This document shows positions 1-9,295 of a DNA stretch of 64,000 bases, in pieces. The notes below the pieces were generated by a model that saw nothing but the letters and a program-made list of their open reading frames with translations, was not told the DNA's origin and did no database searches. Origin of the DNA: CAVSUZ01 sp963795415 (GTDB lineage: Bacteria > Pseudomonadota > Alphaproteobacteria > Acetobacterales > Acetobacteraceae). Position 1 is the first letter of the stretch. Each line of letters starts with the position of its first letter. The DNA is taken from contig CAWCHQ010000001.1 of assembly GCA_963795415.1 (NCBI GenBank), positions 2,542,001-2,606,000 on the forward strand. The letters run 5' to 3'. The position numbers were made by a program, and so were the translations under genes.

Positions 1-778
1 GCTCGACGACCTCGCCCGCATACATCACCAGCACGCGCGAGCAGACATTCGCGATGACGCCCAGATCGTGGCTGATCAGGATCACCGCGGTGCCCAGGTC
101 GGCATTCAGTGCACGCAGCAGATCCAGGATCTGCGCCTGGATGGTTACATCCAGCGCGGTGGTCGGCTCATCGGCAATGATCAGTGATGGTTGGTTGGCG
201 AAGCCCATTGCCAGCATCACGCGCTGGCGCATTCCGCCGGAAAACTGATGCGGCCAGGACTGCAGGGCTCGTTCAGGCTCGGCGAGGCCCATGCGCCCGA
301 GCAGCCCCGCTGCGCGCTCACGTGCCGCGGCCGCGCTAAAGCGACGATGCGATGTCATCGTCTCGATGATCTGGCGGGAAATGCGCAGCACCGGATTAAG
401 CGACGTCATCGGGTCCTGGAAAACCATGGCGATCTCGACGCCGCGAATGTCCTTGAGCTCTGCCTCCGACAATGTCGTCAGCTCGCGCCCCCGAAACCGG
501 ATCGATCCCTCGACGATGCGTGCCGGTTCGTCCAGCAGACGCATGATCGACTTGGCGGCGACGCTTTTGCCGGAGCCAAACTCACCGACGATGCCAAGTG
601 TCTCCCCGGCACGCAGCGTGAAGCTGACACCGTCCACAGCGCGCACCGCACCGGCATCGGTAAAGAACCAGGTGTGGAGCTGATAGACTTGCAGGAGCGT
701 CTCGCTCCCCTTCTGTTCCCGGGGAGCGGTGCCCGTAACGGCAGGCTGCGTCGGCTTGCCGCTAGCGTCGTCGCGCAT
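1..778 (-). CDS. dppD: Peptide ABC transporter ATP-binding protein, DppD/OppD type (3' end outside window)
   Basis: This is the ATPase subunit of a dipeptide/oligopeptide ABC importer; it hydrolyses ATP on the cytoplasmic side to drive the DppB/DppC channel. Reading from ATG 778 leftward, the Walker A is GEFGSGKS at residues 65-72 (the usual Ser after Glu is Phe), followed by the ABC signature SGGMRQR, Walker B LIIADEPTTALD and the switch His in LISHDLG. The frame is open to the window edge, so the C-terminal oligopeptide-transporter extension is not visible. The start lies 16 bases inside the end of dppC, consistent with one transcript. A partner dppF would be expected to the left. Confidence 0.9.
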   Translation of the reverse strand, partial: MRDDASGKPTQPAVTGTAPREQKGSETLLQVYQLHTWFFTDAGAVRAVDGVSFTLRAGETLGIVGEFGSGKSVAAKSIMRLLDEPARIVEGSIRFRGRELTTLSEAELKDIRGVEIAMVFQDPMTSLNPVLRISRQIIETMTSHRRFSAAAARERAAGLLGRMGLAEPERALQSWPHQFSGGMRQRVMLAMGFANQPSLIIADEPTTALDVTIQAQILDLLRALNADLGTAVILISHDLGVIANVCSRVLVMYAGEVVE

Positions 779-1643
779 GCGGATCGAGCCAGTCGCGCAG
801 GCCGTCGCCCACGAAGTTGAAGCCCATCACCACGGTCAGGATCGCCAGCCCTGGAAACGTCGCCACCCACCATTGCGAAACCAGTTCGCGCCCTTCCGAA
901 ACCATCGAGCCCCATTCTGGCGTCGGTGGGATCACGCCCAGTCCCAGGAACGACAGCCCGGCAAACACCAGGATGGCGTTGCCGAGATCGAGCGTGACCA
1001 GTACAACCAGCGGTCCCATGGCATTCGGCACGATCTGGCGCAGCAGGATATGCGCTGGCCCGAAGCCGACGGTGCGGGCCGCGGCGACGTATTCCAGCGA
1101 TCGCTGGCCAATCACCAGGCTACGCGCCAGCCGGGCGAATTTCGGCCACCACACAACCAGCATGGCGATGACCGTATTCCGCGTGCCGATGCCAAGTGCG
1201 GCGGCGATTGCCATCGCCAGGATGATCGGCGGGAAACAGAACATCAGGTCGGTGGCGCGCATCAGCGCCTCCTCGGCCCAGCCGCGCGCATAGGCCGCCA
1301 CTGCGCCGAGAAGGGTGCCGAAGGCGCCGCCGATCAGCACCACCGCGAACCCCACGGCCAGCGAGGTGCGCGCGCCGTAGATCACGCGGGTGAACACATC
1401 GCGTCCAAGCTCATCGGTGCCCAGCCAATGTGCCATAGAGGGTGCGGCCAACCGGCCGGCGACTTGCACCGCGTTCGGCGGATACGGCGTGATCCAGGGC
1501 GCCAGCAGCGCCGCCAATGCCCAGAGCAGGATGACCAGCGCACCTGCCGCGGGCAGGCCGTAGCGGCGCAACCAGCGCCGGCGGCGTGCCGGTGCGCCGG
1601 CGGCGGCCTCTGCCATCAGCAACGCCGCAGAGACGTCGCTCAT
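762..1643 (-). CDS. dppC: Peptide ABC transporter permease, DppC type
   Basis: Inner-membrane permease subunit, 293 residues, normal for DppC/OppC. The N-terminus is cytoplasmic with an Arg-rich stretch (RRRRWLRRYGLPAAG) before the first membrane helix. The loop 'GTDELGRDVFTRVIYGARTS' is the DppC family hallmark, and the EAA-type loop around 'AARTVGFGPAHILLRQIVPN' contacts the ATPase. It begins with ATG 1643, overlapping the dppB stop by 4 bases, so translation is probably coupled. Read with its neighbours it forms dppBCD, transcribed leftward and divergently from a binding-protein gene. Confidence 0.93.
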   Translation of the reverse strand: MSDVSAALLMAEAAAGAPARRRRWLRRYGLPAAGALVILLWALAALLAPWITPYPPNAVQVAGRLAAPSMAHWLGTDELGRDVFTRVIYGARTSLAVGFAVVLIGGAFGTLLGAVAAYARGWAEEALMRATDLMFCFPPIILAMAIAAALGIGTRNTVIAMLVVWWPKFARLARSLVIGQRSLEYVAAARTVGFGPAHILLRQIVPNAMGPLVVLVTLDLGNAILVFAGLSFLGLGVIPPTPEWGSMVSEGRELVSQWWVATFPGLAILTVVMGFNFVGDGLRDWLDPHARRR

Positions 1644-2653
1644 CTATGCATGACCCGCGGGTCGAGCAGCGCGTACGATAGATCCACCAGCAGGTTCACC
1701 ACGACATAGACAACCGCCACCACCAGCGTGACGCCCATGATCGCCGGAAAATCGAGGATCACCGCGCTCTGGAACGTGTAGCGGCCGAGCCCGGGCCAGG
1801 AGAAGATGGTTTCGGTCAGCACCGTGCCGGTCAGCAGTTGGGCGTAGGCCAGCCCGCCCAGCGTCACCACCGGCAGTAATGCATTGGGCAGCGCGTGGCG
1901 CATCAGGATAACCCGCCGCAGCAATCCCTTGGCGCGAGCGACCTGGATGTAGTCCTGCGCCAGCGCCTCCAGCATCGCCGCGCGCGTTGTTCGGGTGATC
2001 AGCCCCAACGTGGAGGCAGCCAGCACGACGGATGGCAGAATAAGGTGCCGCGCTGCATCCCAGAACGTGTCCCACTGCCCGGCCAGTGGTGCGTCGATCA
2101 GCATGATGCCGGTGACCACCGGGGGCGGGAACTGATCGGCGCCGAGCTGGCCCGGCCCCGGTGCCCAGCCCAGCCAGCCGTAGAAGACCGCCAGCATGAT
2201 GAAGGCCAGCCAGAAGGTTGGCGACGACACCCCGATCAGCGACACCGCGCGGGCCAGGTGGTCGATCCAGGCATCCCGCCGCGTCGCCGCGACGATACCA
2301 AGTGGCAGCCCGATCAGCAGCGAGAGCAGGAACGCGATAGTGGACAGCTCCACCGTTGCGGGTGCGTATTGCGCGATATCATCCAGCACCGGCCGCTGCG
2401 AGGAGATCGAGATGCCGAGATCGCCATGGAACAGCCCGGTCAGGAATATGCCGTACCGATCCCACAGTGGCAGATCGAGGCCCCATTTGTGCCGGTACGC
2501 TGCCACCATCGCCGGATTGTTGGCGGCAATGTCGCCGAGCTGGGTAAGCACCGGATCGCCCGGCACCATGTTGGCGATCAGGAAAATCACCAACGTTGCC
2601 AGCAGCACCATAGCCGCCGCGATGATTAGCCGGGAGGTCAGGTAGCGCAGCAC
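1640..2653 (-). CDS. dppB: Peptide ABC transporter permease, DppB type
   Basis: Inner-membrane permease, 337 residues, that pairs with DppC to form the channel. The N-terminal 'MLRYLTSRLIIAAAMVLLAT' is the usual DppB first helix, followed by the 'VPGDPV' motif of the family. The 'DYIQVARAKGLLRRVILMRH' segment is the conserved EAA loop. The start codon is GTG at 2653 with a purine-rich GGAGGA about 11 bases upstream. It is the first gene of the leftward dppBCD unit; the 196-base gap to the divergent binding-protein gene also contains a copy of a dispersed palindromic repeat. Confidence 0.93.
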   Translation of the reverse strand: MLRYLTSRLIIAAAMVLLATLVIFLIANMVPGDPVLTQLGDIAANNPAMVAAYRHKWGLDLPLWDRYGIFLTGLFHGDLGISISSQRPVLDDIAQYAPATVELSTIAFLLSLLIGLPLGIVAATRRDAWIDHLARAVSLIGVSSPTFWLAFIMLAVFYGWLGWAPGPGQLGADQFPPPVVTGIMLIDAPLAGQWDTFWDAARHLILPSVVLAASTLGLITRTTRAAMLEALAQDYIQVARAKGLLRRVILMRHALPNALLPVVTLGGLAYAQLLTGTVLTETIFSWPGLGRYTFQSAVILDFPAIMGVTLVVAVVYVVVNLLVDLSYALLDPRVMHR

Positions 2654-2683
2654 TCGACCGATGTCCTCCCCGCCCGCGCGCTT

Positions 2684-2746
2684 AGACCAGATCGCGCTTG
2701 ACTGGAACCGCTTGCGGTTTCAGGAGCGCGTGAATCTGCTCACGAA
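2684..2746 (-). repeat. Dispersed palindromic repeat, copy C (reverse orientation)
   Basis: On the minus strand this reads GAGCAGATTCACGCGCTCCTG, then an inner palindrome, then GTCAAGCGCGATCTG. This matches the second half of the copy at 32.6 kb, but the inner stem here is CTGGAACCGC/GCGGTTTCAG rather than CTGGAAA/TTTCCAG. Both arms changed, so pairing is kept. It lies in the divergent dppB/binding-protein intergenic region. Confidence 0.75.
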
Positions 2747-2849
2747 CTGAGGCAGCTAGAGTATCGAGAGCTTCCCGCCAAGGCGAATTTGCCGGCCGGC
2801 CTGCGTTTCCCCTATGGTTCCGCCGACATAGAAACGGTGGGAGGGGGCG

Positions 2850-4458
2850 ATGCGCGACATCGGCTGGATCGGCCGGCGCGAGGTGATGCACCTGCTGGGC
2901 GTGGGGGGAGCGGCGCTGGCCGCCGGGCTGCCGGAGCGGGTGCACGCCGCGGCGAGCAAGACGACGCTGGTTCTGGGCCTCGACATCAGTGACTCCATCA
3001 CCTTCGATCCGGCACGCGAGGCGCAGTACACGCCGCCGCTTACGGTCCGGGCCGCCTACGAATCGTTGGTAACGATGTCGCCGGGCGACTACCTGGAGGT
3101 GAAGCCGGCACTTGCAAAGTCCTTCGCCCGTACGCCGGACGGCAAGGGCTGGCGCTTCGTCCTGACCGAAGCGAAGTTCAACAGCGGCAACGCGGTTACC
3201 GTCGATGACGTCAAATGGTCCTTGGAACGCGTGATCAACCTCAAGGATCAGCCGTCGCAATACGTGACCAACGTGAGCGCCGTGAATATCGTCGATCCGC
3301 AAACGGTCGATATCATCCTGAAGGACCCGAATCAGCCGCTGCTGACCATCCTGTCCGGCCCGAATTTCGGTATTTTCGATCGCAAGGTTATCGAGCAGCA
3401 CGGCGGCACCGCGGCAGCCGACGCGAACACGGCGGACAAGGCGACCCCCTGGCTCAACCAGAATTCGGCTGGCGCCGGCCCATTCACCCTGGTCGGATGG
3501 ACCCGCAACGCGCAGATCCTGCTGACCCGCAATCCGCATTATTTCCGCGGGCCGGCAGATTTCGAGCGGGTGGTGATCCGTCACATGGGCGATAGTGCCA
3601 CCCAACTTCTCGCAATTAAGCGGCGGCGACGTGGATGCGGTATTCAATCTGATCCCCGAGCAGGTCGCGACCCTGAAGGACAACCACGCGGTACGGGTGG
3701 AAGGGCTGAAAAGCCTGGACTACGTGTATATGGCGCTGACCAACGAGCCGGCGTTCAACAAGGCGCTCGCGGTAAAGGAAGCGCGCCAGGCAATCGCCTG
3801 CGCCATCGACTATGACGGCATCATCAACAACCTGCTCGGCGGCGTGGCGATGCGCTGCGCCAGTTTTATCCCGATCGGGCTTTTCGGCTCCACCGAGGAG
3901 ACCACCAAACAGATCGGCTATCACCAGGACCTGGACAGGGCGAAGCAGCTTCTGGCCAAGGCCGGCTTCCCCAACGGGTTCGAGTTCAAGCTGAGCTACG
4001 GCGATGCAGCGGTATCGGGGTTGACCTATGCGGTGCTCGGTCAGAAGTTGCAATCTGACCTAGCCCGCGTCGGCATCAAGGTGGTGCTGGATCCGATCGA
4101 CCAGGTAAATCTGCGCACGCAATACACCACCGGCAAATCGACCGCGGTGCTGACCTTCTGGAACCCGTCGGGGGTGGAAACCGACCAATGGGCCTCGGCC
4201 AGCGTGCGGCGGGTGGCGAAGCGCATCCATTGGACGCCGGCGCCCGAACTGATCAAGCTGGTGGACGATGCAGCGGCCGAGCAGGACCCGAAGAAGCGGG
4301 CCGAGATGTATCTGCAGTACGAAAAGGCGCTGCTCGACCAAGCCAGCCTGCTCATCCTGTTCCAGCCGATTTACCAGTTCGCCGTGCGGGACGTACTGAA
4401 ACGTTTCCCGCTGACCGCGGCGGGCTGGGAGGTGGAGCTGGGACAGGTCAGCACCTAG
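2850..4458 (+). pseudogene. Peptide-binding protein of ABC importer (SBP family 5), frameshifted
   Basis: Periplasmic solute-binding protein of the dipeptide/oligopeptide class, about 535 residues when joined. The N-terminus carries a twin-arginine-like export signal (GRREVMHLLGVGGAALAAGL). The first part reads through 'GDSATQLLAIK' near base 3620; the family sequence then continues in another frame as 'GGDVDAVFNLIPEQ' to the stop at 4458. One extra base near 3620-3622 explains the break; removing it restores one open frame. A strong GGGAGGGGG ribosome site precedes ATG 2850. It is divergent from dppBCD and runs into two amidohydrolases 15 bases downstream, so it probably supplies substrate to them. 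Sequencing error and true mutation are not distinguishable here. Confidence 0.85.
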
Positions 4459-4473
4459 AACGCAGCCGCGGCC

Positions 4474-5544
4474 ATGAGCTTCCCCCAGATCGGCGCGGTT
4501 GATTGCGACATCCATCCGGCGGTGCCGGGCATGCACGCGCTGCTGCCATACCTGGATGAGCATTGGCGCGAGCAAGTCAGAGTGCGCGGTATCGACGGGC
4601 TCGATTCCAGCAGTTTCCCGCTGAACGCGCCGGCCAACTGCCGACCAGATTGGCGCACGAACGGGTCAAAGCCGGGCAGTAGCCTCGATCTGCTGCGGGC
4701 CCATGTGCTCGAGCCGTTTGGCGTCCGCGCAGCGATCTGCAACTGCCTCTACGGTGCAGCGAATGCGTTCAACCCCGATTTCGCCGCGGCCTCGGCGCGG
4801 GCGATCAATGATTGGCTCGCCGCCGAGTGGCTGGACCGGGAGCCGCGCCTGCGCGGCTCGATTGCGATCCCGGTCCACGATCCCGAGCATGCCGTGGCGG
4901 AAATCGAGCGCCGTGCCCCCGACCGTAGGTTCGTGCAGGTGTTGGTGCCGGCCGCCACCGAGGCGCCGCTGGGGCGACGCTTCCACTGGCCGATCTACGC
5001 CGCGGCCGAGAAGCACGGGCTGCCGCTCTGCATCCACGCCGGCAGCACGTTCCGCCATGCCACCACCTCGAACGGATGGCCGTCCTACTACCTGGAGGAT
5101 TATGTGGTAATGGCGCACGCCTTTCAGGCACAGCTGCTGAGCCTGGTCGCCGAGGGCGTGTTCAGCAAATTCCCTGGACTGACCGTGGTGCTAGCGGAAT
5201 CCGGCTTCACTTGGCTGCCGCAGTTCATGTGGCGGCAGGTGAAGACCTGGCGGGCCATGCGGGCAGAAATTCCCTGGGTCGATCGCTCCCCAGCCGAAAT
5301 CGTCCGCGAGAATGTGCGCACGACCCTGCAACCCACCGACGCCCCGCCCGAGCCCGGGCAGCTCGCCCAGGTGATCGACATGGTCGGCAGTGATCGCTTC
5401 CTGCTGTTCTCTACCGACTACCCGCACTGGCAGTTCGATGGCGACGCAGCGCTGCCCGCCGGGCTTCACCCATCGCTGGTGCAGCGCTTGCTGGTGGACA
5501 ATCCGCTCGCCACCTATCCGAGACTGAAGGAGACCGCGGCATGA
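4474..5544 (+). CDS. Metal-dependent amidohydrolase (amidohydrolase 2 family)
   Basis: 356-residue TIM-barrel hydrolase or decarboxylase of the amidohydrolase-2 group. The first-strand metal motif is DCDIHP at residues 10-15 (normally DxHxH/DxDxH), a second metal/active-site His lies in 'LPLCIHAGSTFRHATT', and the C-terminal 'FSTDYPHW' carries the conserved catalytic Asp. Members hydrolyse or decarboxylate aromatic and heterocyclic substrates; the substrate here is unknown. It starts 15 bases after the binding-protein gene and overlaps the next gene by ATGA, so the three are probably one transcript. It is a clear paralogue of its neighbour. Confidence 0.88.
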   Translation: MSFPQIGAVDCDIHPAVPGMHALLPYLDEHWREQVRVRGIDGLDSSSFPLNAPANCRPDWRTNGSKPGSSLDLLRAHVLEPFGVRAAICNCLYGAANAFNPDFAAASARAINDWLAAEWLDREPRLRGSIAIPVHDPEHAVAEIERRAPDRRFVQVLVPAATEAPLGRRFHWPIYAAAEKHGLPLCIHAGSTFRHATTSNGWPSYYLEDYVVMAHAFQAQLLSLVAEGVFSKFPGLTVVLAESGFTWLPQFMWRQVKTWRAMRAEIPWVDRSPAEIVRENVRTTLQPTDAPPEPGQLAQVIDMVGSDRFLLFSTDYPHWQFDGDAALPAGLHPSLVQRLLVDNPLATYPRLKETAA

Positions 5545-6653
5545 GCCAGAGCCTGCTGGACCGCCCCTCCGCGCCCACGGCGCGCCTGGGCCTGATCGAT
5601 TGCGACGTGCACCACGCGATGCGCTCGCCGAAGGACCTGCACCCCTATCTGGCGAAGCGCTGGCAAGATCACCTCGACCGCTACGGGTCCCAGCGCCCGG
5701 TGCCGTTCACCAAGTCGTCGCCCTATTTCAAGTCGGCGCCGGCGCTGTCGCGCCATGACACCTGGCCGCCGGACGGTGGACCGCCTGGCTCCCACCTGAA
5801 ATTCATGCAGCAGCAATTGCTGGACCGCTATGGCATCGAGACCGGCATGCTTCACCTGCTTTCGCCGAGCGGCATGGACCAGCGCAATCAGGAGTTCGGC
5901 GCCGCTCTGTGTCGGGCGATCAATGAATGGCAGTACGCCGAGTGGACGCAGCAGGACCGGCGGCTGAAAGCGGCCATCGTGGTACCGGGTGAGGACGCGC
6001 CGGCCGCGGTGGCGGAAATCGAGCATTGGGCCGGCAACACGGATTTCGCCCAGGTCTCGATGACGACGCACACGATCGAGCCGCTGGGCCGGCGCCGTTA
6101 CTGGCCGATCTATGAAGCCGCCGCCGCGCACGGGCTGCCAGTCGGGCTGCACACCTCCGGCCACAATGGCCACGCGGTCACGCCGACTGGCTGGGCTTCC
6201 TACTACGTCGAGGAACACCACGAGGTGGCAATCAGCCAGCAGGCACTGGTCACGTCCCTCGTCTGCGAGGGCGTGCTGGCACGCAACCCAAGCTTGCGGG
6301 TGGTGATGGTAGAGTGCGGGGTGGCGTGGGTCGCCCCGCTTTGTTGGCGGCTGGACCAGCACTGGAAACGCATGCGCGACGAGGTGCCGCATCTGGATCG
6401 CCCCCCTTCGAGCTACATCAAAAACCAGATATGGTTCACCACCCAGCCGATGGACGAACCGGAACGGCCGCAGGATTTGCTGAAGGTGCTCGACTGGATC
6501 GGCTGGGATCGGCTGCTATTCGCCACCGACTATCCGCACTGGGATTTCGACGATCCGGAGACGGCGATCAAGGTGCCGCTGACCGAGACGCAGCGCCGGA
6601 TGCTGTTCCGCGATAATGCGCGAGCGGCGTACGCGCTCGCCACCTCGCGCTGA
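5541..6653 (+). CDS. Metal-dependent amidohydrolase, paralogue of preceding gene
   Basis: 370-residue amidohydrolase-2 family protein. Shared landmarks with the upstream gene are the metal motif DCDVHH near residue 20, 'LPVGLHTSGHNGHAVTPTGW' mid-protein and 'FATDYPHWDFDDPE' near the end. The first motif differs (HH versus HP), so the paralogues may not share a substrate or may form a heteromer. The start overlaps the upstream stop by 4 bases. Downstream lies about 480 bp of decayed sequence. The pairing with a dipeptide-type importer suggests degradation of an imported amide- or carboxylate-containing compound; this is inference. Confidence 0.88.
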   Translation: MSQSLLDRPSAPTARLGLIDCDVHHAMRSPKDLHPYLAKRWQDHLDRYGSQRPVPFTKSSPYFKSAPALSRHDTWPPDGGPPGSHLKFMQQQLLDRYGIETGMLHLLSPSGMDQRNQEFGAALCRAINEWQYAEWTQQDRRLKAAIVVPGEDAPAAVAEIEHWAGNTDFAQVSMTTHTIEPLGRRRYWPIYEAAAAHGLPVGLHTSGHNGHAVTPTGWASYYVEEHHEVAISQQALVTSLVCEGVLARNPSLRVVMVECGVAWVAPLCWRLDQHWKRMRDEVPHLDRPPSSYIKNQIWFTTQPMDEPERPQDLLKVLDWIGWDRLLFATDYPHWDFDDPETAIKVPLTETQRRMLFRDNARAAYALATSR

Positions 6654-6859
6654 CGTCTTACGCTGTCCGAGTTTCCACCACGTCCGCGGAGTACGTCGCG
6701 CAAAGCTGATGGATGCCTATGAGTGAAAGTCTCATCCGGCCAAAGCCGTAGCGGGCTGGCCGGGACCGAATGTTACGGCGTCGCGGTAACGCGGGGTCCG
6801 ACGGGTAGATCGGGGTCATGCGGGGTGCGGGATTGAGCCTCGAAATGTGGAAGATCGCG

Positions 6860-7141
6860 AAGGCCGAGTGCGTTCCCGTTCACGAAGCCAGCCCGTGCGC
6901 CATTCTTGAGCGAGATGACGTCGCTTCGCCGGGGTCGAAGGCCGGATGACTGACAGCGCTGCGCCAAGAAGCCCGGCGGCTGGTGCACGCGCCGCTAGCC
7001 GAGTGGCCATTACGGCTATTTCGGCCTGCCGCACAACTGGCGCTCACTGAGCGGGTTTCTCCAGGAAGCCGGCGTATCTGGTTCACTTGCCTCAAGCGGC
7101 GGAGCCAGAAGAACCGGCGGATGTGCCACGGCTTCATTTAA
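6860..7141 (+). pseudogene. Remnant of group II intron reverse transcriptase/maturase C-terminus
   Basis: Three short pieces in different frames line up, in order, with the end of group II intron-encoded proteins: 'LRQEARRLVHAPLAEW' (from 6959), 'HYGYFGLPHNWRSLSGF' (from 7008) and 'RRIWFTCLKRRSQKNRR' (from 7070), ending at TAA 7139-7141. The family pattern is LRRxxHxPIxEQ, then YFxYxxxPxNxRALxxF, then LWxxxLxRRSQK. Stop codons and frame breaks separate the pieces, so it is dead. Upstream DNA (6660-6860) is non-coding, and a hairpin at about 6722-6758 may be intron RNA, which I could not confirm. The remnant ends within a few bases of the motA stop. Confidence 0.6.
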
Positions 7142-7995
7142 CGTCCTGCAACTTTTCCTCGAGCTCCTGGAAGGTGGGCATGTGGTGGGTCGGGACCATC
7201 TTGCGCCCCGAACTCGACGCTGACCTGGGGGGCGTTGCCGTGCAGGTGGGTGACCAGGACGGCGCGGATCACCTCGTAGTATTTGGCGTCCTCCTCGACC
7301 ACTGAGCGCATGCGGCAGGAAATCGGCCCAACCAGCCCATACGCCAGCAGCACCCCGAGGAACGTGCCGCATAGGGCCCCGCCGATCATCGCACCCAGCA
7401 CGGCCGGCGGCTGGTCGATGTGCGACATCGTCTTGATCACGCCCAGCACCGCGGCGACGATCCCGAGCGCCGGCAGGCCATCCGCCATGGTCTGGAGCGC
7501 ATGGGCAGGGTGGAGGTCCTCGGTGAGGCGTTTTTTGAGTTCGCGCGCCATGACGTCTTCGATCTGATGCGGATCGTCGGCGTTCATGCCGACGATCCGC
7601 AGGTAGTCGCAGATCATGCCGCGGACGGTTTCGTTCGACAGGATGCGCGGGAAACGCTGAAACAGGGGGCTGTCCTCGGGCTTTTCGATGTGTGGTTCGA
7701 GCGCCATGGCGCCCTTCGTCGAGGCCAGGCGCACCAGGGCAAACAGCAGGCTGAGCAGTTCGGTGTAGTCCTGCTGCTCGTAAGAGCTGCCACGGAAGGC
7801 GTGCATGGCGCCGCCGATGGTGCGCCGCACGTCGTGCATCCCATTGGCCATGACGAAGGCGCCCACCGCGGCGCCGCCGATCGTCATCATTTCGAAGGGC
7901 AGGGCTTCGGCAAGAACGCCGATGCTGCCGCCCTCGATGGCGTAGCTGCCGAACACGCAGACGAGCAGGAAGACGAACCCGCCGAGGGTCAGCAT
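7138..7995 (-). CDS. motA: Flagellar motor stator protein MotA, with C-terminal frameshift
   Basis: Proton-conducting stator subunit of the flagellar motor, with four membrane segments. The family signature 'DGLPALGIVAAVLGVIKTM' (conserved prolines) and the cytoplasmic loop with charged residues are present. Near 7206-7209 a CCCC run puts the last residues out of frame: as written the protein ends in PGARGKVAGR, but with one base removed the frame gives the normal MotA tail (TFQELEEKLQDVK) and stops at 7134. An extra G on the coding strand is the simplest explanation. It follows motB on the same strand, the reverse of the usual motA-motB order. Confidence 0.88.
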   Translation of the reverse strand: MLTLGGFVFLLVCVFGSYAIEGGSIGVLAEALPFEMMTIGGAAVGAFVMANGMHDVRRTIGGAMHAFRGSSYEQQDYTELLSLLFALVRLASTKGAMALEPHIEKPEDSPLFQRFPRILSNETVRGMICDYLRIVGMNADDPHQIEDVMARELKKRLTEDLHPAHALQTMADGLPALGIVAAVLGVIKTMSHIDQPPAVLGAMIGGALCGTFLGVLLAYGLVGPISCRMRSVVEEDAKYYEVIRAVLVTHLHGNAPQVSVEFGAQDGPDPPHAHLPGARGKVAGR

Positions 7996-8005
7996 GGGGT
8001 CGTGC

Positions 8006-9142
8006 TCATTGGGTCGGGGTCGGGTTGGGAGGCGCCGGATTGGCGGGGGCAGAAGCGGGGGGGGCAGAAGCGGCGGGCGCCGGGCCGGTGCCGCGCAGCA
8101 CGGTGATGGCGATGCGACGGTTGGCGGCAGCGAGCGGGTCGGCGGGGAGCAGGAGGTCGTGGTCGGCGTGGCCGGTGACCTCTTTTATGCGCTGCTCGGG
8201 CAGGCCGGCCTCGAGGAGCATCCGGCGGGCGGCGTTGGCCCGGTTGGTGGAGAGCTCCCAGTTGGTCATGGTGACGCCCGGATAGGGGGCGGCGTCGGTG
8301 TGGCCATCGATGGCGATCTGCTCCGGCAGTTTCTCGAGGATCGGGGCGACCTTGCCGAGCAACGTGCGGGCGAGATCGTTGGGTTGCGCCGAGCCGAGCG
8401 CGAACATGGCCTCTCCGGGCGAGTCGAGGATCTGCACGCGCAGGCCCTGGGGGGTGATATCGACGGCGAGGTGCTGCGAGAGGTCGCCCAGGGCCTTGTC
8501 TCCGACGATTGCCTTGGCGATTTCCTGGGCGGCCTGCTCAAGGGCTTCCTTTTCCTGCTGCTGCGCGGCTTCCTTTTGCAGCAGTTCGGCCTTGGCTGGT
8601 TCGGGTTGCGTCGGGGACTGGGGCTGGGCCTGCATGGGGTCCTGTTGCGGCCTGTCCGGCTGCCCGTTTGGCTGCCTGTCCTGTTGTTTCTCTGGTTGTT
8701 TCTCTGGTTGTTTCTCTGGTTGTTCCGCGGATTGTTCCTCTGGGGGGTCGCGGGACAACCGGGGCCGGGCGAGGGTTTCGACGTCGCTTTCGTCGGTGTC
8801 GGTGAGGACGGGCCGGCGGCCCTGGGTGATCTGTATCGAGCCGCGATCGGAGAGCAGGGCGCCGCTGTCGAAGGCGGTATGGCCGCCGAAGGGCTGACCG
8901 GTGCCGGAGGAATTGTGGCTCATGAGATTGGTGGGGCTGAAATAGTCGGCGAGGCCCTTGCGCTGGTCCTCGGTGGTGGCGTTCATCAGCCACATGAGAA
9001 GGAAGAAGGCCATCAGGGCGGTGATGAAGTCAGCATAGGCGACTTTCCAGGCGCCCCCGTGGGCGGCCTGTTCGGCCGCGTCCTCCCGCTTCACAATGGT
9101 AATGGACGGTGCGTTGCTGCGCCGCTTACCCTTCGCCGGCAC
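8006..9142 (-). CDS. motB: Flagellar motor stator protein MotB with Gln/Pro-rich linker
   Basis: Peptidoglycan-anchored stator subunit. The N-terminal helix 'VAYADFITALMAFFLLMWLM' holds the proton-binding Asp; the C-terminal OmpA-like domain ('IDGHTDAAPYPG', 'NRANAARRMLLEAGLP') binds peptidoglycan. Between them is a long low-complexity linker rich in Gln/Pro/Lys/Glu with an exact (QPEK)3 repeat, and the protein ends in an Ala/Pro tail. I chose GTG 9142 because AGGGGGA lies 6 bases upstream; a TTG at 9172 would add 10 residues. It ends 10 bases before motA, so the two are co-transcribed. Confidence 0.9.
   Translation of the reverse strand: MPAKGKRRSNAPSITIVKREDAAEQAAHGGAWKVAYADFITALMAFFLLMWLMNATTEDQRKGLADYFSPTNLMSHNSSGTGQPFGGHTAFDSGALLSDRGSIQITQGRRPVLTDTDESDVETLARPRLSRDPPEEQSAEQPEKQPEKQPEKQQDRQPNGQPDRPQQDPMQAQPQSPTQPEPAKAELLQKEAAQQQEKEALEQAAQEIAKAIVGDKALGDLSQHLAVDITPQGLRVQILDSPGEAMFALGSAQPNDLARTLLGKVAPILEKLPEQIAIDGHTDAAPYPGVTMTNWELSTNRANAARRMLLEAGLPEQRIKEVTGHADHDLLLPADPLAAANRRIAITVLRGTGPAPAASAPPASAPANPAPPNPTPTQ
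8687..8722. repeat. 12-bp tandem repeat x3 within motB
   Basis: Three exact copies of TTTCTCTGGTTG, in frame, encoding the (QPEK) repeats of the MotB linker. Slippage would change linker length by four residues without breaking the frame. Confidence 0.9.
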
Positions 9143-9295
9143 GAAATCCCCCTGCGGACCCCCTCGGTCCAAGAATGCCGGGATTTGCTTAACGGGAGGC
9201 TAATCGCAGCCGGGTTTCGGTTGACGGGCATTATTCGGGCTTGCGGCGGCAGGGGTCCGTAATAATATTGCGCATTTCCTAGTATAGCCGGTTAC

